Assembly: GCA_965232575.1 (NCBI GenBank)
Contig: CBDDPZ010000009.1
Span: 62,001-126,000, forward strand
Direction: 5' to 3'
Origin: Bin5 sp965232575
Lineage (GTDB): Bacteria; Chloroflexota; Anaerolineae; Caldilineales; Caldilineaceae
Length of the DNA stretch: 64,000 nucleotides
Made by a program: the position numbers and the translations under genes. How positions within the stretch are numbered: position 1 is the stretch's first letter; each line of letters starts with the position of its first letter. Below the pieces are notes generated by a model. That model saw only the letters and a program-made list of their open reading frames with translations, had not been told where the DNA came from and searched no databases. Below are positions 26,066 through 34,755 of this stretch, in pieces.

Positions 26066-27631
26066 ATGTATGATATTGTCGTCAGAGGTGGAACCATCAT
26101 AGGCGGGACCCGCGCGCCTCGCCGGCGAGGGGACGTGGGGATCCGGGGCGATCGGATCGCAGCAGTCGGTGACCTCAGCGAGGCCGATGCGGCACAGGTC
26201 ATCGATGCCGCCGGCCGGATAGTCGCGCCCGGTTTCGTGGACGTGCATAATCACTCCGATGGCTGGCTGCTCAGGAAACAACACCTGGTAAGCAAGACCA
26301 GCCAGGGCTTCACCACCGAAGTGATCATGGCGGACGGCATCTCCTATGCGCCGGTTAGTCGCGAGACAATGCATGACTGGCTCTACTACATGCGCGGCCT
26401 CAACGCCCTCCGCATGGAAGACTACACCGGCTGGGAGACACTCGGCGATTACATGTCTCTTCTCGACCGCCGAAATGTGCAAAACACGATTGCCCAGATT
26501 CCTTACGCCAACGTGCGAACGCTAATCTGCGGTTGGGGGCCGGCCGCTCCCGACGATTTACAGATGAGTCTGATACAGATGCAGGTTGAGCAAGGCATGG
26601 AGGAAGGCGCCTGCGGCCTCTCAACCGGTCTGGACTACGCCGCTCAATGCTTCGCCCCCACATCCGAACTGGCCTCTGCCTGCCTACCTATGGCCGAAGC
26701 GCAGGGACTCTACGTTACTCACATGCGCTATAAGACAGGGACGCTGGCGGCGTTGAAGGAGGCCGTCGACATCGGGCGGCTCGCCGGTGTACCCGTCCAC
26801 ATCTCCCATCTTAAGGCGGCCAGCGAAGCCGATTCCGAAGCGATTCTTGCCTACGTCGACCAGGTCGCGGTAAACGAAGTCGATTTCTCCTTCGATGTCT
26901 ATCCCTATCTGCCCGGTTCAACTCTACTCAACTACCTGTTGCCCTATGAAGTCTGGCACGACGGTCCCCTGGCGGCGTTGCCCAAACTGAGAGATCCGTC
27001 AATGCGTGAGCATGTCCGCCGTAGCTTGCAGGCCCAGGCACGGGAACTCGACGCGATCACGATTGCCTGGCTACCGGGCAAGGAGAACAGCAAATACTTG
27101 GGAAAGACCCTGGCCCAATATGTTGACGAGGTGAATAAATCTCCGGTTGACGCACTGTGTGATCTCCTCATAGAGGAGAACCTGGCTGTGTTGCTCGTCT
27201 TTTTCCAGGGTGACGACCGTTTCGTCGAGCCTTTCCTCGCCCATGACAAATACATGATGGGTACCGACGGCGTCTACCACGAAGGTGGCGTCATTCATCC
27301 CCGCCAGTACGGATCAGCGGCGCGGCTCTTGGGGCCATGCGTGCGTAAGGGTCTGTTTTCTCTGGAAGACGCCGTGTGGAAACTAAGCGGTGCCCCGGCG
27401 ACGCGCTTCGGACTCAAAGACAGGGGCAGGGTCGCGGAAGGCAGTTACGCCGATCTGGTCGTCTTTGATCCGGAGTCAATCCAGGATCACGCCACCTTCG
27501 CTGAACCACATCAAATGTCCAGCGGCGTCAGCGAGGTACTCGTCAACGGTGTTCCCATTGTTCGCGACAGTGCCCCAGTGGAAACGCCTGGGCAGCCCTT
27601 GCCGGGTCGGGCTCTTCGCTTTAAGCAGTAA
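26066..27631 (+). CDS. N-acyl-D-amino-acid deacylase family amidohydrolase
   Basis: 521 residues of the D-aminoacylase branch of the amidohydrolase superfamily. VDVHNHSDGWLL supplies the HxH metal pair, VPVHISHLKAA another metal His, and MMGTDGVYHEGG the conserved Asp. HPRQYGSAARLLG and the final VAEGSYADLVVFDPESIQDH block are diagnostic. These zinc enzymes hydrolyse N-acyl-D-amino acids (D-aminoacylase, D-glutamate deacylase) and related compounds. GGAGAGTGATTGC precedes the ATG. Last gene of the transporter operon. Its stop is 1 nt from the stop of the convergent SH3 lipoprotein gene. Confidence 0.92.
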   Translation: MYDIVVRGGTIIGGTRAPRRRGDVGIRGDRIAAVGDLSEADAAQVIDAAGRIVAPGFVDVHNHSDGWLLRKQHLVSKTSQGFTTEVIMADGISYAPVSRETMHDWLYYMRGLNALRMEDYTGWETLGDYMSLLDRRNVQNTIAQIPYANVRTLICGWGPAAPDDLQMSLIQMQVEQGMEEGACGLSTGLDYAAQCFAPTSELASACLPMAEAQGLYVTHMRYKTGTLAALKEAVDIGRLAGVPVHISHLKAASEADSEAILAYVDQVAVNEVDFSFDVYPYLPGSTLLNYLLPYEVWHDGPLAALPKLRDPSMREHVRRSLQAQARELDAITIAWLPGKENSKYLGKTLAQYVDEVNKSPVDALCDLLIEENLAVLLVFFQGDDRFVEPFLAHDKYMMGTDGVYHEGGVIHPRQYGSAARLLGPCVRKGLFSLEDAVWKLSGAPATRFGLKDRGRVAEGSYADLVVFDPESIQDHATFAEPHQMSSGVSEVLVNGVPIVRDSAPVETPGQPLPGRALRFKQ

Positions 27632-27632
27632 G

Positions 27633-29162
27633 TCACTCTTCCTTAAAATGCACGCCCAGAGCGTCACCGTCTGAAGTGCGGGCGATCACCGTGCGCCTTC
27701 CCGAATCTGCAGAATTGACGCCTTGGGTTTCCGGCGTCGGCTTCGGCTGCTGGGTCGGAGCAACGACAGACACGTTTTCCGCATTGGTCGCAGTAACATA
27801 CGGTGCATAGAGCCATCCAGACTGGCCTCCAAAGTCGATCTGCCACCACTCTCCGTCCGAACTCTTCCCGGTTACTGCGAATTCTTCGCCGGCTGTTGCA
27901 TCGCCGATACGATCGTATTCGGTTCCAGGACCATCGCGCACATTCAAGTCACCGCCAACCGTCACGATAGGGCCTTCTGGCGTGGGCCCGGCTCCCGATG
28001 ATACGGGAGTGGAAACCGGAGTCTCTGTCGAAGAGTCCCCGACGATGGGCACGTTATCCGCATTGGTAGCGGTCACGTAGGGCGCGTATATCCACCCTGC
28101 CTCACCATCAAAATCAATCTGCCACCATTCACCGTCAGCACTCTTTCCGGTGATAGTGAACTCCTCGCCGGCGGTGGCCCCGTCAATCCTGTCGTATTCT
28201 GTGCCAGGTCCTTCACGAATGTTCATGTCGCCGAGAATGGTCACCACCGGGCTCGCGGCATCCGGCGAGCCTGTCTCCGTTCCGGCAGTTGGCTCCGGTG
28301 TCTCTGTCATCGAGCTGCCCACAATGGGCACATTTTCCGTATTGGTCGCGGTCACAAAGGACGCGTATATCCACCCCGCCTGTTCATCAAAGTCAATCCG
28401 CCACCAGTCTCCATCCGTGTCTTTGCCGGTTATTTCGAACTCCTCGCCAAGGGTAGCCCCTCCGATCCTGTCGTATTCCTCTCCCGGTCCACTGCGTACG
28501 TTCATATCGCCGCCGACAGTCGCTATAGGGATCTGCGTCGTCGGCGATGTTTCTGTCGACGCCTCCCCTGGAACCGGGGCCTCTGTCACGGCGGTACCAA
28601 CGATGGGCACGTCCTCCGCGTCGGCAGCGATCACAAAGGGCGCGTAGATCCACCCGGATTCGCCCCGAAAGTCAATCTGCCACCAGTCATTTTCTGAATT
28701 CTTTCCCGTAATGGCATACTCCTCGCCGGCAGTGGCGTCGCCGACGACATCATAGTCGATACCTGGTCCACTTCGTATGTTCATTTCTCCTAGAACAGTG
28801 ACCTTTGCATCGCTGGCTGGCGGCGCAACCGCGGCCGGCGCCGCGTCGGTAGCGGTGACAGTAGGAGTTGGTGTAGCAGACGCGGTTTCCACAGGCAGGG
28901 GGAGAGGCGTATTGGTTGCCGTCGGCGGCGACGGCGTGTAGGTAACAACAACACGGAGAGAAGTGGCAGTGCTTGTCGCCGCTGGTTCTGGCGCAGGTCC
29001 TTCCTCGTCTTCCTGGCCGCAGGCACCTAGAATGGCGATTCCCAAAATTAGAGCAATCAGAATCACTGCTTGCGGATGCAAGTATCTTTTGCCAACTTCC
29101 TTTAGCCCTTTGGTCGTATGAGATGCAATGGGCCGCCGGCTGCCTGGGCGCTGTTGACTCAT
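27633..29162 (-). CDS. Lipoprotein with four SH3b (SH3_3) repeats
   Basis: 509 residues. A hydrophobic segment VILIALILGIAILGAC (33-48) ends in a lipobox (LGAC, Cys48), followed by a Thr/Pro/Ala-rich linker and four SH3b domains of about 72 residues at roughly 119-190, 211-282, 304-376 and 397-470, each with the N-(I/V)-R-x-GPG-x-x-Y-D and W-W-x-I-D-F ... GW-(I/L)-Y-A core. Bacterial SH3b domains usually bind cell-wall or surface ligands. No enzymatic domain is attached. AGAGGAGCATTC precedes the ATG, and the gene starts 11 nt after the cytidylate-kinase-like gene. Confidence 0.9.
   Translation of the reverse strand: MSQQRPGSRRPIASHTTKGLKEVGKRYLHPQAVILIALILGIAILGACGQEDEEGPAPEPAATSTATSLRVVVTYTPSPPTATNTPLPLPVETASATPTPTVTATDAAPAAVAPPASDAKVTVLGEMNIRSGPGIDYDVVGDATAGEEYAITGKNSENDWWQIDFRGESGWIYAPFVIAADAEDVPIVGTAVTEAPVPGEASTETSPTTQIPIATVGGDMNVRSGPGEEYDRIGGATLGEEFEITGKDTDGDWWRIDFDEQAGWIYASFVTATNTENVPIVGSSMTETPEPTAGTETGSPDAASPVVTILGDMNIREGPGTEYDRIDGATAGEEFTITGKSADGEWWQIDFDGEAGWIYAPYVTATNADNVPIVGDSSTETPVSTPVSSGAGPTPEGPIVTVGGDLNVRDGPGTEYDRIGDATAGEEFAVTGKSSDGEWWQIDFGGQSGWLYAPYVTATNAENVSVVAPTQQPKPTPETQGVNSADSGRRTVIARTSDGDALGVHFKEE
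27753..28808 (-). repeat. Four-copy repeat encoding SH3b domains
   Basis: Repeat units at about 28808-28593, 28532-28317, 28253-28035 and 27974-27753 (minus strand), a period of roughly 280 nt. Units 3 and 4 are most alike, sharing EYDRI(D/G)(G/D)ATAGEEF and ADGEWWQIDF/SDGEWWQIDF, which suggests the latest duplication was at the C-terminal end. Confidence 0.8.
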
Positions 29163-29173
29163 GAATGCTCCTC

Positions 29174-29797
29174 TCAGTCGGGCCGAGCTGTTCGCGCTGC
29201 GTGCACAATTAGCGCCACTGCCGTCGCCTCGGGGATGCGGCCTGTGTCCAACATCAAGTGATAGTGCCGACTGTTCTTCCAGTCTGCGCTGGTGAAGAAT
29301 CTCTGGTACCAGTTGCGGCGCTGCTCGTCTGCCAAGTTAATTATACGCTCGGCCGTGCTGATTTCGGACATGCCGCGGCGGCGCTGGATACGATTGGCCC
29401 GAATATCCGGCGCCGCGTAAAGATGGACGTGCAACGCAGTCGGATGGTCTTCGAGGATCAGTTGCGAACCCCGTCCGATGAACACCACGTTTCCCTGTTC
29501 TGCCAGCGCGCGAATCGCATTTGTCATCCCTTCCACATACGTCGCTTGATCCATCGGCCTGTTTCGCCGGTTTGGATCTGCCGAGAATAGCGAACGCATT
29601 TCCTGGCTGACAACACCGGCGCGCGACATCAATTTCTCCTCCGCCTCGACGATCACTTCGACCTGTACCCCTGCCTGTCGGGCCATCTCCGCAAGTACTT
29701 CCTTATCGATACAGGTCGCGTCCAACTCATGGCCGACAGCCTCGGCGATGCGGGTGCCTCGGGAGCCCAGTTCACGCGAAATGGTAACGACTGTCAT
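29174..29797 (-). CDS. Cytidylate-kinase-like family protein
   Basis: 207 residues from ATG 29797, chosen because GGAGGCAAGT precedes it. MTVVTISRELGSRGTRIAEA is the P-loop-region opening of the cytidylate kinase-like family (COG1102/AAA_26), in which GSRGTxIA replaces a standard Walker A. VVFIGRGSQLILEDHP and the arginine-rich IQRRRGMSE lid follow. True CMP kinase is longer and more conserved, so the nucleotide substrate is uncertain. The SH3 lipoprotein gene follows 11 nt later on the same strand. Confidence 0.85.
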   Translation of the reverse strand: MTVVTISRELGSRGTRIAEAVGHELDATCIDKEVLAEMARQAGVQVEVIVEAEEKLMSRAGVVSQEMRSLFSADPNRRNRPMDQATYVEGMTNAIRALAEQGNVVFIGRGSQLILEDHPTALHVHLYAAPDIRANRIQRRRGMSEISTAERIINLADEQRRNWYQRFFTSADWKNSRHYHLMLDTGRIPEATAVALIVHAARTARPD

Positions 29798-30050
29798 ACT
29801 TGCCTCCTCTGTACAGGTATCCTGCACTCACATCCCGATAGACCTACCCAACCAGCTTCTTGGGGGTACAGCACACGACCAATCTTTAACTGCATGCAAC
29901 CGGGGACGTTTTTTCGGCGCCGGAGACTTCAACGCCTCTGAGTTCTGTACAAAAGATTGGCCCTTTATTCGGCAATTGTTCTCAACCGAAGCAACTATAA
30001 GTCAATGGTTCTCGGTACTAAAGCAGCCATGTGCACGATGCGCGTGTCGA

Positions 30051-31556
30051 CTATGGCTCGACCACTCTCGGCTCATAGAGCGCCGTGTCTGCGGCAACAA
30101 TACGGCCATCCGGCATTTGAAAGCAGTTGCCGTGTCTGCGGGCATCCCCCCTCAAGGAGTTTCGCCGGAGCTCTTCTTCATCCTTGTTGCGCTGCGCCTC
30201 GGCGGCATCGAAGTCCCATGATTCGTCGACCAGTGCTTTCAACTGTCGGCCAATTGCCAACTCGGGCTCGGTTCCACTTTTCAGTAGATTGCGCTGCTCG
30301 AGGGGGTCGGCTTCCAGATCAAAGAGCAGGTGGGGACCCATTCTCCGAAAGCGGACAAACTTGTACTGGCCCAGGCGCACGACCCGATGCTCGCTCCCTA
30401 CTCCCCAGCGTGGGAGCGGATTGTCCACAAAAACAGGCTCTACTGGCAGATCGTTCCCGATTGACACTGCCTCTGAGAGATCGCGCCCCTCCAGTCCGTC
30501 CGGCGCCTCGATGTCCGCCAACCCGCACAGTGTCGGGAACAGGTCTGCCAGGCTTACCGGTGTGTCCACACGGACGACCGGGCTGTCTCCCCTGCGCTGT
30601 AAGGGAGTTTGGATAATCAGCGGTACACGCGCCGCAGCCTCGTGCCACGAATTCTTCCACCACATTCCGTGCTCACCGGCCATTTCCCCATGGTCCGAGG
30701 TGTACACGATGATCGTGTTTTCAAGAAGACCGCTCCGTTCCATCAGGTGGAGGAGATCGCCAAGGATCTCGTCCAAATAGTCAACGCAAGCGAAGTAGGC
30801 CGCCCTCGCCTTCATCATCTCCTGTTCCGAGACTTCCTCAGTGCGGAATCCTTTTGCCATGCCCACCGTCATGGGGTGAAATGATGTATCTCCTGTTCGT
30901 CCGACCTTGGGAGGCGTTATCCTTTCCGGCCAGTAGTTGTTGAAGAATCTCCCCGGCGCGGTCAGCGGAAAATGAGGTCGGCTGAAGGACGCACACAGAA
31001 ACCAAGGCCTTTCAGGCTGGGCGGCCGCCTGTTCTCGCAGAAAAGACACGGACTCGCGGACGATTACTTGCTCCTGCAATGCGCTCTCCGGAATTCCAGT
31101 GATGCCGGCATCGGCGGTTCGGCTGCGCATTTCATGGCCTCCCTCCCTCTTAGACAGCGGGTCCGGCTGATGCCCGGCCCTCCCTGTCAGGTCGCCATAA
31201 GGTCTGTACGCAAAGCCAGCCGACTGGTTCGTGCCGCCCAGGTGCATCTTGCCTACCAGGCAGGTCGTATAACCGGCATCGGCAAAGACTGAAGGAATTG
31301 TCGGGATCTCCGGTCTTAGGTAGGATCCATTTGCCCAGCCGCCGCTGGTCATTGGAGACCGTCCGGTCAGCAGGCAGATACGTGACGGCGTGCAGAGCGG
31401 CGACTGGCAGTAGGCGCTGCTGAAGTAGGCTCCGTGCTCCGCCAGACCGTCAAGTGTAGGTGTGTGAACCGGTTCGCCGGTCGGTCTTTCGAGCAGGCTC
31501 AAGCAGCGGTAGCTGTGCTCATCGGAAAAAAGAAATAGAATGTTCGGACGCGTCAT
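30051..31556 (-). CDS. Sulfatase (arylsulfatase/alkaline phosphatase superfamily)
   Basis: 501 residues from ATG 31556, which starts the family opening RPNILFLFSDEHSYR. The modification motif LCTPSRICLLTGR places the formylglycine cysteine at Cys55, and TIIVYTSDHGEMAGEHGMWW supplies metal and substrate residues. No signal peptide is visible, so it probably acts inside the cell, on imported or internal sulfate esters. It needs a formylglycine-generating enzyme or anSME, not seen nearby. Divergent from the amidase gene. Its presence near sugar catabolic genes is consistent with the use of sulfated glycans. Confidence 0.93.
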   Translation of the reverse strand: MTRPNILFLFSDEHSYRCLSLLERPTGEPVHTPTLDGLAEHGAYFSSAYCQSPLCTPSRICLLTGRSPMTSGGWANGSYLRPEIPTIPSVFADAGYTTCLVGKMHLGGTNQSAGFAYRPYGDLTGRAGHQPDPLSKREGGHEMRSRTADAGITGIPESALQEQVIVRESVSFLREQAAAQPERPWFLCASFSRPHFPLTAPGRFFNNYWPERITPPKVGRTGDTSFHPMTVGMAKGFRTEEVSEQEMMKARAAYFACVDYLDEILGDLLHLMERSGLLENTIIVYTSDHGEMAGEHGMWWKNSWHEAAARVPLIIQTPLQRRGDSPVVRVDTPVSLADLFPTLCGLADIEAPDGLEGRDLSEAVSIGNDLPVEPVFVDNPLPRWGVGSEHRVVRLGQYKFVRFRRMGPHLLFDLEADPLEQRNLLKSGTEPELAIGRQLKALVDESWDFDAAEAQRNKDEEELRRNSLRGDARRHGNCFQMPDGRIVAADTALYEPRVVEP

Positions 31557-31709
31557 GGCTAAGTCCCTTAAGTCAATTCGCGGCATATGGCCACCTAAAG
31601 AATACGACTAGGGGCCGTTGTGTGCAAGTAAACTGTTCCCGCTCGCAGAAGCCACCGCTTATTGAGGCCGAACCGTCGTTACGATTGCGGGCCGCACGAA
31701 CGCCTCCGG

Positions 31710-31738
31710 TTGATGCAGGAACTCTACTGCGGTAGGAT
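31710..31738 (+). promoter_or_regulatory. Promoter-like boxes directly before the amidase start
   Basis: TTGATG (31710-31715), exactly 17 nt, TAGGAT (31733-31738), then only 7 nt to ATG 31746. If used, transcription would begin at or next to the start codon, giving a leaderless mRNA. Confidence 0.3.
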
Positions 31739-31745
31739 ACTGGAG

Positions 31746-33071
31746 ATGGAAGAGATCTGTTTTTCTACGGCCACCCAACTGATTCGTGCCATCCACGCGC
31801 GTGAAATTTCTGCGCAGGAGGTTGTTGCGACTTTTCAAGCGCGACTTGAGACTGTCAACGCCCGGCTGAACGCCGTAACAGTGGTAGCAGAGGACGCGCT
31901 TGAGCAGGCCAAATTGGCTGACGAGAGACAAACTCAAGGCGAGCAGCTTGGACCGCTACACGGCCTGCCCTTCACCGTAAAGGACACATTTGAAACATCC
32001 GGTCTGCAGAGCCAGTTGGATATTCGCATTCGCAGGAGACTCGTCGCGCGCACAGACGCGACAGTTGTCGCCAGGATGAAGCAGGCCGGAGCAATTCTCT
32101 TGGCCAAAACAAATTGCCCGCCATCGGGAAGCGGCCCAGATACCGAAAACGCCATAATTGGCCAGACGTATAATCCGCACAACGCCAGCCGCTCTCCCGG
32201 CGGCAGCAGCGGGGGCGAAGCTGCCCTGATTGCAGCTGGGGGATCCCCTTTAGGTCTGGGCAGCGATACCGGCGGCGGGCTGCGCGTTCCTGCTGCCTTT
32301 TGTGGCGTAACAGCTCTCAAGCCGACGCAGGGCCGCGTCCCCAACTCCGGAGTCTACAACCAGCCGGGCGGGTTTACCGATCAACGCACTCAGATCGGGC
32401 CGGTGGCCCACCGCATCGAGGATCTTCTGCTCGCCCTGAGGACCATTTCCGGGCCGGACTATCTCGATGCCGGGGTCGTTGCCAAACCAATTTACGATCC
32501 CGGTCAACTGCCCCTGCGCGCCCTGACGATTGCCTCTTTTCCCTACGATCCTTCCTCCCTGGTGACCTCTGCGGTGGCAAATGCGGTTGGGGCTTCAGGG
32601 CAGGCGCTGGCTCGCGCCGGCGTCCAGGTCGTAGAAAATCGGCCTCTCGACCTTGTAGGAGGCGCCCGCGATATCGATCGCGGCTGGCGCCGAATGGCTG
32701 GGACCCGGGGCCAGGACGTTGTTGAGCTGCTTCACGCCTGGGACCTGTTTCGCACGAATCTACTCCAGTTTATCCGCTACTACGACGCCATACTCTGTCC
32801 TGCAACTCACCACACTGCTCCTGCAGTCGGTACACGCGACAACCAGCGTTTCGACTACACTGTCCCCTTTAACCTGACAGGCTATCCCGCCGCAGTAGTT
32901 CCGGTCGCCGCGGATGACGAAGGCCTCCCTGTTGCTGTGCAGATAATTTCTCATCCATGGCGCGAGGACATCGTATTGGCGCTGGCTATGGCCCTGGAGG
33001 AGGAGTTTCAGAACTGGCAAGACGCACCCGACGGCCGCATGAAACCGCAGCGCCTATCCGACGTAAAGTAG
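31746..33071 (+). CDS. Amidase-signature family protein lacking the nucleophile serine
   Basis: 441 residues of the amidase signature family. Lys79 (LPFTVKDTFE) and the SerSer of SPGGSSGGEAAL (154-155) are in place, but the nucleophile segment reads GLGSDTGGGLRVPA: Gly178 (codon GGG, 32277-32279) stands where the family has Ser in GSDTGGS. Numbering happens to match GatA Lys79/Ser154/Ser178. No frameshift or stop is present and the rest of the fold is intact. It is therefore probably a non-hydrolytic homolog or has a changed mechanism. I chose ATG 31746; the frame is open upstream from 31662. Not GatA, as no gatB or gatC is near. Confidence 0.85.
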   Translation: MEEICFSTATQLIRAIHAREISAQEVVATFQARLETVNARLNAVTVVAEDALEQAKLADERQTQGEQLGPLHGLPFTVKDTFETSGLQSQLDIRIRRRLVARTDATVVARMKQAGAILLAKTNCPPSGSGPDTENAIIGQTYNPHNASRSPGGSSGGEAALIAAGGSPLGLGSDTGGGLRVPAAFCGVTALKPTQGRVPNSGVYNQPGGFTDQRTQIGPVAHRIEDLLLALRTISGPDYLDAGVVAKPIYDPGQLPLRALTIASFPYDPSSLVTSAVANAVGASGQALARAGVQVVENRPLDLVGGARDIDRGWRRMAGTRGQDVVELLHAWDLFRTNLLQFIRYYDAILCPATHHTAPAVGTRDNQRFDYTVPFNLTGYPAAVVPVAADDEGLPVAVQIISHPWREDIVLALAMALEEEFQNWQDAPDGRMKPQRLSDVK

Positions 33072-33100
33072 GCATAGGCATCGTTAACAGGGAGATAAGA

Positions 33101-33565
33101 ATGGATGAAGAACGCAGACAACAAACCGAGGAGCAAGAAGGCGGAGAAGAGGCCGGAAGCTTCAGCAAGAGCGACGACCTGACCGATGAGATCCACCGAC
33201 TGGTTGAAGCTATGGCTCGCGCCGCACGCAACGTCTGGACCAGTGAGCAGCGTCTCCAACTTGAAGACGACCTGCGCCGCGGGCTTGGGTCATTGGTGGG
33301 TAGCCTTGAAGAGGCGCTCGAGCGATTCAATCGGAGCGAGCAGGGCCAGGAGTTCCAGGAACAAGCGACCAAAGTGGCCAATCGCGTTCGCGAGAGCGAA
33401 CTCGCCGCTGAACTGAAGGAAGGGCTGACTGTAGGATTAAGGTCTGCCGCCGATGAAGTCCGGAAATTCGCAGACAGCTTTGAAGAGCGACAGGCTCAGG
33501 CCGGTCCCGCTCAAGACATTCCCGTGGAATCTGACAGCGATGAGGATAGCGAGAAGATTTCGTAA
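33101..33565 (+). CDS. Small acidic coiled-coil protein, unknown function
   Basis: 154 residues from ATG 33101 with GGGAGATAAGA as ribosome site, 29 nt after the amidase. It is rich in Glu, Gln, Arg and Ala, with long predicted helices (LTDEIHRLVEAMARAARNVW and ELKEGLTVGLRSAADEVRKF) and an acidic, Ser/Asp-rich tail. No membrane segment or signal. It resembles small helical proteins of unknown role found in actinobacteria and Chloroflexota. I cannot assign a function. Confidence 0.65.
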   Translation: MDEERRQQTEEQEGGEEAGSFSKSDDLTDEIHRLVEAMARAARNVWTSEQRLQLEDDLRRGLGSLVGSLEEALERFNRSEQGQEFQEQATKVANRVRESELAAELKEGLTVGLRSAADEVRKFADSFEERQAQAGPAQDIPVESDSDEDSEKIS

Positions 33566-33606
33566 GAGAACTGGCAGGCAGCCCAACCGTGAGGAATGAT
33601 TCCATC

Positions 33607-34755
33607 TCAGGGAAATGAGAAAAGTACCTTGGCAAGCTTCAAGATACCCTGGCTCCACGGCACACGGTGGGAGACTCCGCTGCTTCCTTCGAAACTGGCC
33701 AGGTTTTCGATGTACCAGACAAAGTTCCGGATGAGCGCGTCCTGATTGCTGTATTTTGGATTCCAGCCGAGAAGACGCTGGGCCCTCGATACATCCACGT
33801 ATGAGTCGGCCGCTGCCGTCTCATAGACCCACTTGTAAAGAGGCGACATCCCCAGTTTTTCCAGTAAGCGCAAGGTCCAGATGGCCGGCGCGGCTGGCAG
33901 CGGGATAATGCGTTTCCCGTGACCGGCAAAGTTGAGGACAGCCTGATAGTCCTCCTTCATCGTGGCAAACTCGGTCGCGCCGATGTTGAAGGTACTGTTG
34001 ACTCTTGATCCAGGCAGGGTAGCCGCCAGAAAAATCGCGGAGCACAGGTCCTCCACATCCAGCAGTTGATAGCGATTCTTGCCACTGCCTAACATGGGAA
34101 AGTTCTTGCCGTCCTTCGCCCAGTCGTATAACAGGGCGAAGACCCCAAGCCGCTCTGGCCCGACAAACGATTTAGGACGGATGATGGGAACACACATTCC
34201 CTTCTCCCTGAAATCCTGGCAAATCTCTTCGGCTTCAATCTTGGCCTCGCCGTATGGGCCTACCCCCTGCAGCCGGTCGTCTTCCTTCAGGGGATGGTGA
34301 TCCGGGATGCCGTAGACGGCGGTAGACGAAATGTGGATCAACCGGTCTATCCCTGATTCGTAGGCCGCCTCCAGGACATTGCGTATACCGTCAACGTCGG
34401 TCGAAAAGATTTCCTCAGCGCTGTACAATGGCAGGGCCGCCGCAGCGTGAACCACCAGGTCCACGCCTTCCATCGCGGCGCGGACAGATTCGACGTCGCG
34501 AATGTCCCCGTCCAAATCCTTTACTGCGTCCTTTTCGGGATAATCGAAAGGGGCAATGTCCAGCGAAACGACTTGGATTCCCCTCTTAAGCAGGAAGCGG
34601 ACGAGGTTGATGCCGAGAAAGCCGGCGCCGCCGGTTACAAGACAGATGCCAACGGCTCTCTGGCCGTCGGTGTCAGTCCCTTCTGGTATGCCATCTGGGC
34701 CAGGAAGTGGGGCAGACGTTGAACTGGAACCTTCAGAGTAAGGCAATCGATTCAT
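33607..34755 (-). CDS. NAD-dependent epimerase/dehydratase (extended SDR)
   Basis: 382 residues. After a 35-residue polar leader comes CLVTGGAGFLGINLVRFLLK (TGxxGxxG, NAD-binding), then VDLVVHAAAALP, and the catalytic pair in STAVYGIPDHHP with Tyr; the Lys is in GPYGEAKIEAE, a YxxxK-like arrangement (YGEAK). Similar proteins act on nucleotide sugars or on sterol/terpenoid-like substrates. The ATG overlaps the Nudix gene stop by one base (TGATG), so the two are co-translated. Leader length means a later start is possible. Confidence 0.88.
   Translation of the reverse strand: MNRLPYSEGSSSTSAPLPGPDGIPEGTDTDGQRAVGICLVTGGAGFLGINLVRFLLKRGIQVVSLDIAPFDYPEKDAVKDLDGDIRDVESVRAAMEGVDLVVHAAAALPLYSAEEIFSTDVDGIRNVLEAAYESGIDRLIHISSTAVYGIPDHHPLKEDDRLQGVGPYGEAKIEAEEICQDFREKGMCVPIIRPKSFVGPERLGVFALLYDWAKDGKNFPMLGSGKNRYQLLDVEDLCSAIFLAATLPGSRVNSTFNIGATEFATMKEDYQAVLNFAGHGKRIIPLPAAPAIWTLRLLEKLGMSPLYKWVYETAAADSYVDVSRAQRLLGWNPKYSNQDALIRNFVWYIENLASFEGSSGVSHRVPWSQGILKLAKVLFSFP

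Noticed and set aside
30319..30663. Minus-strand 114-residue frame inside the sulfatase gene
   Set aside because: Same strand but a different frame, Gly/Arg-rich, no motif; explained by GC-rich codon use of the sulfatase.
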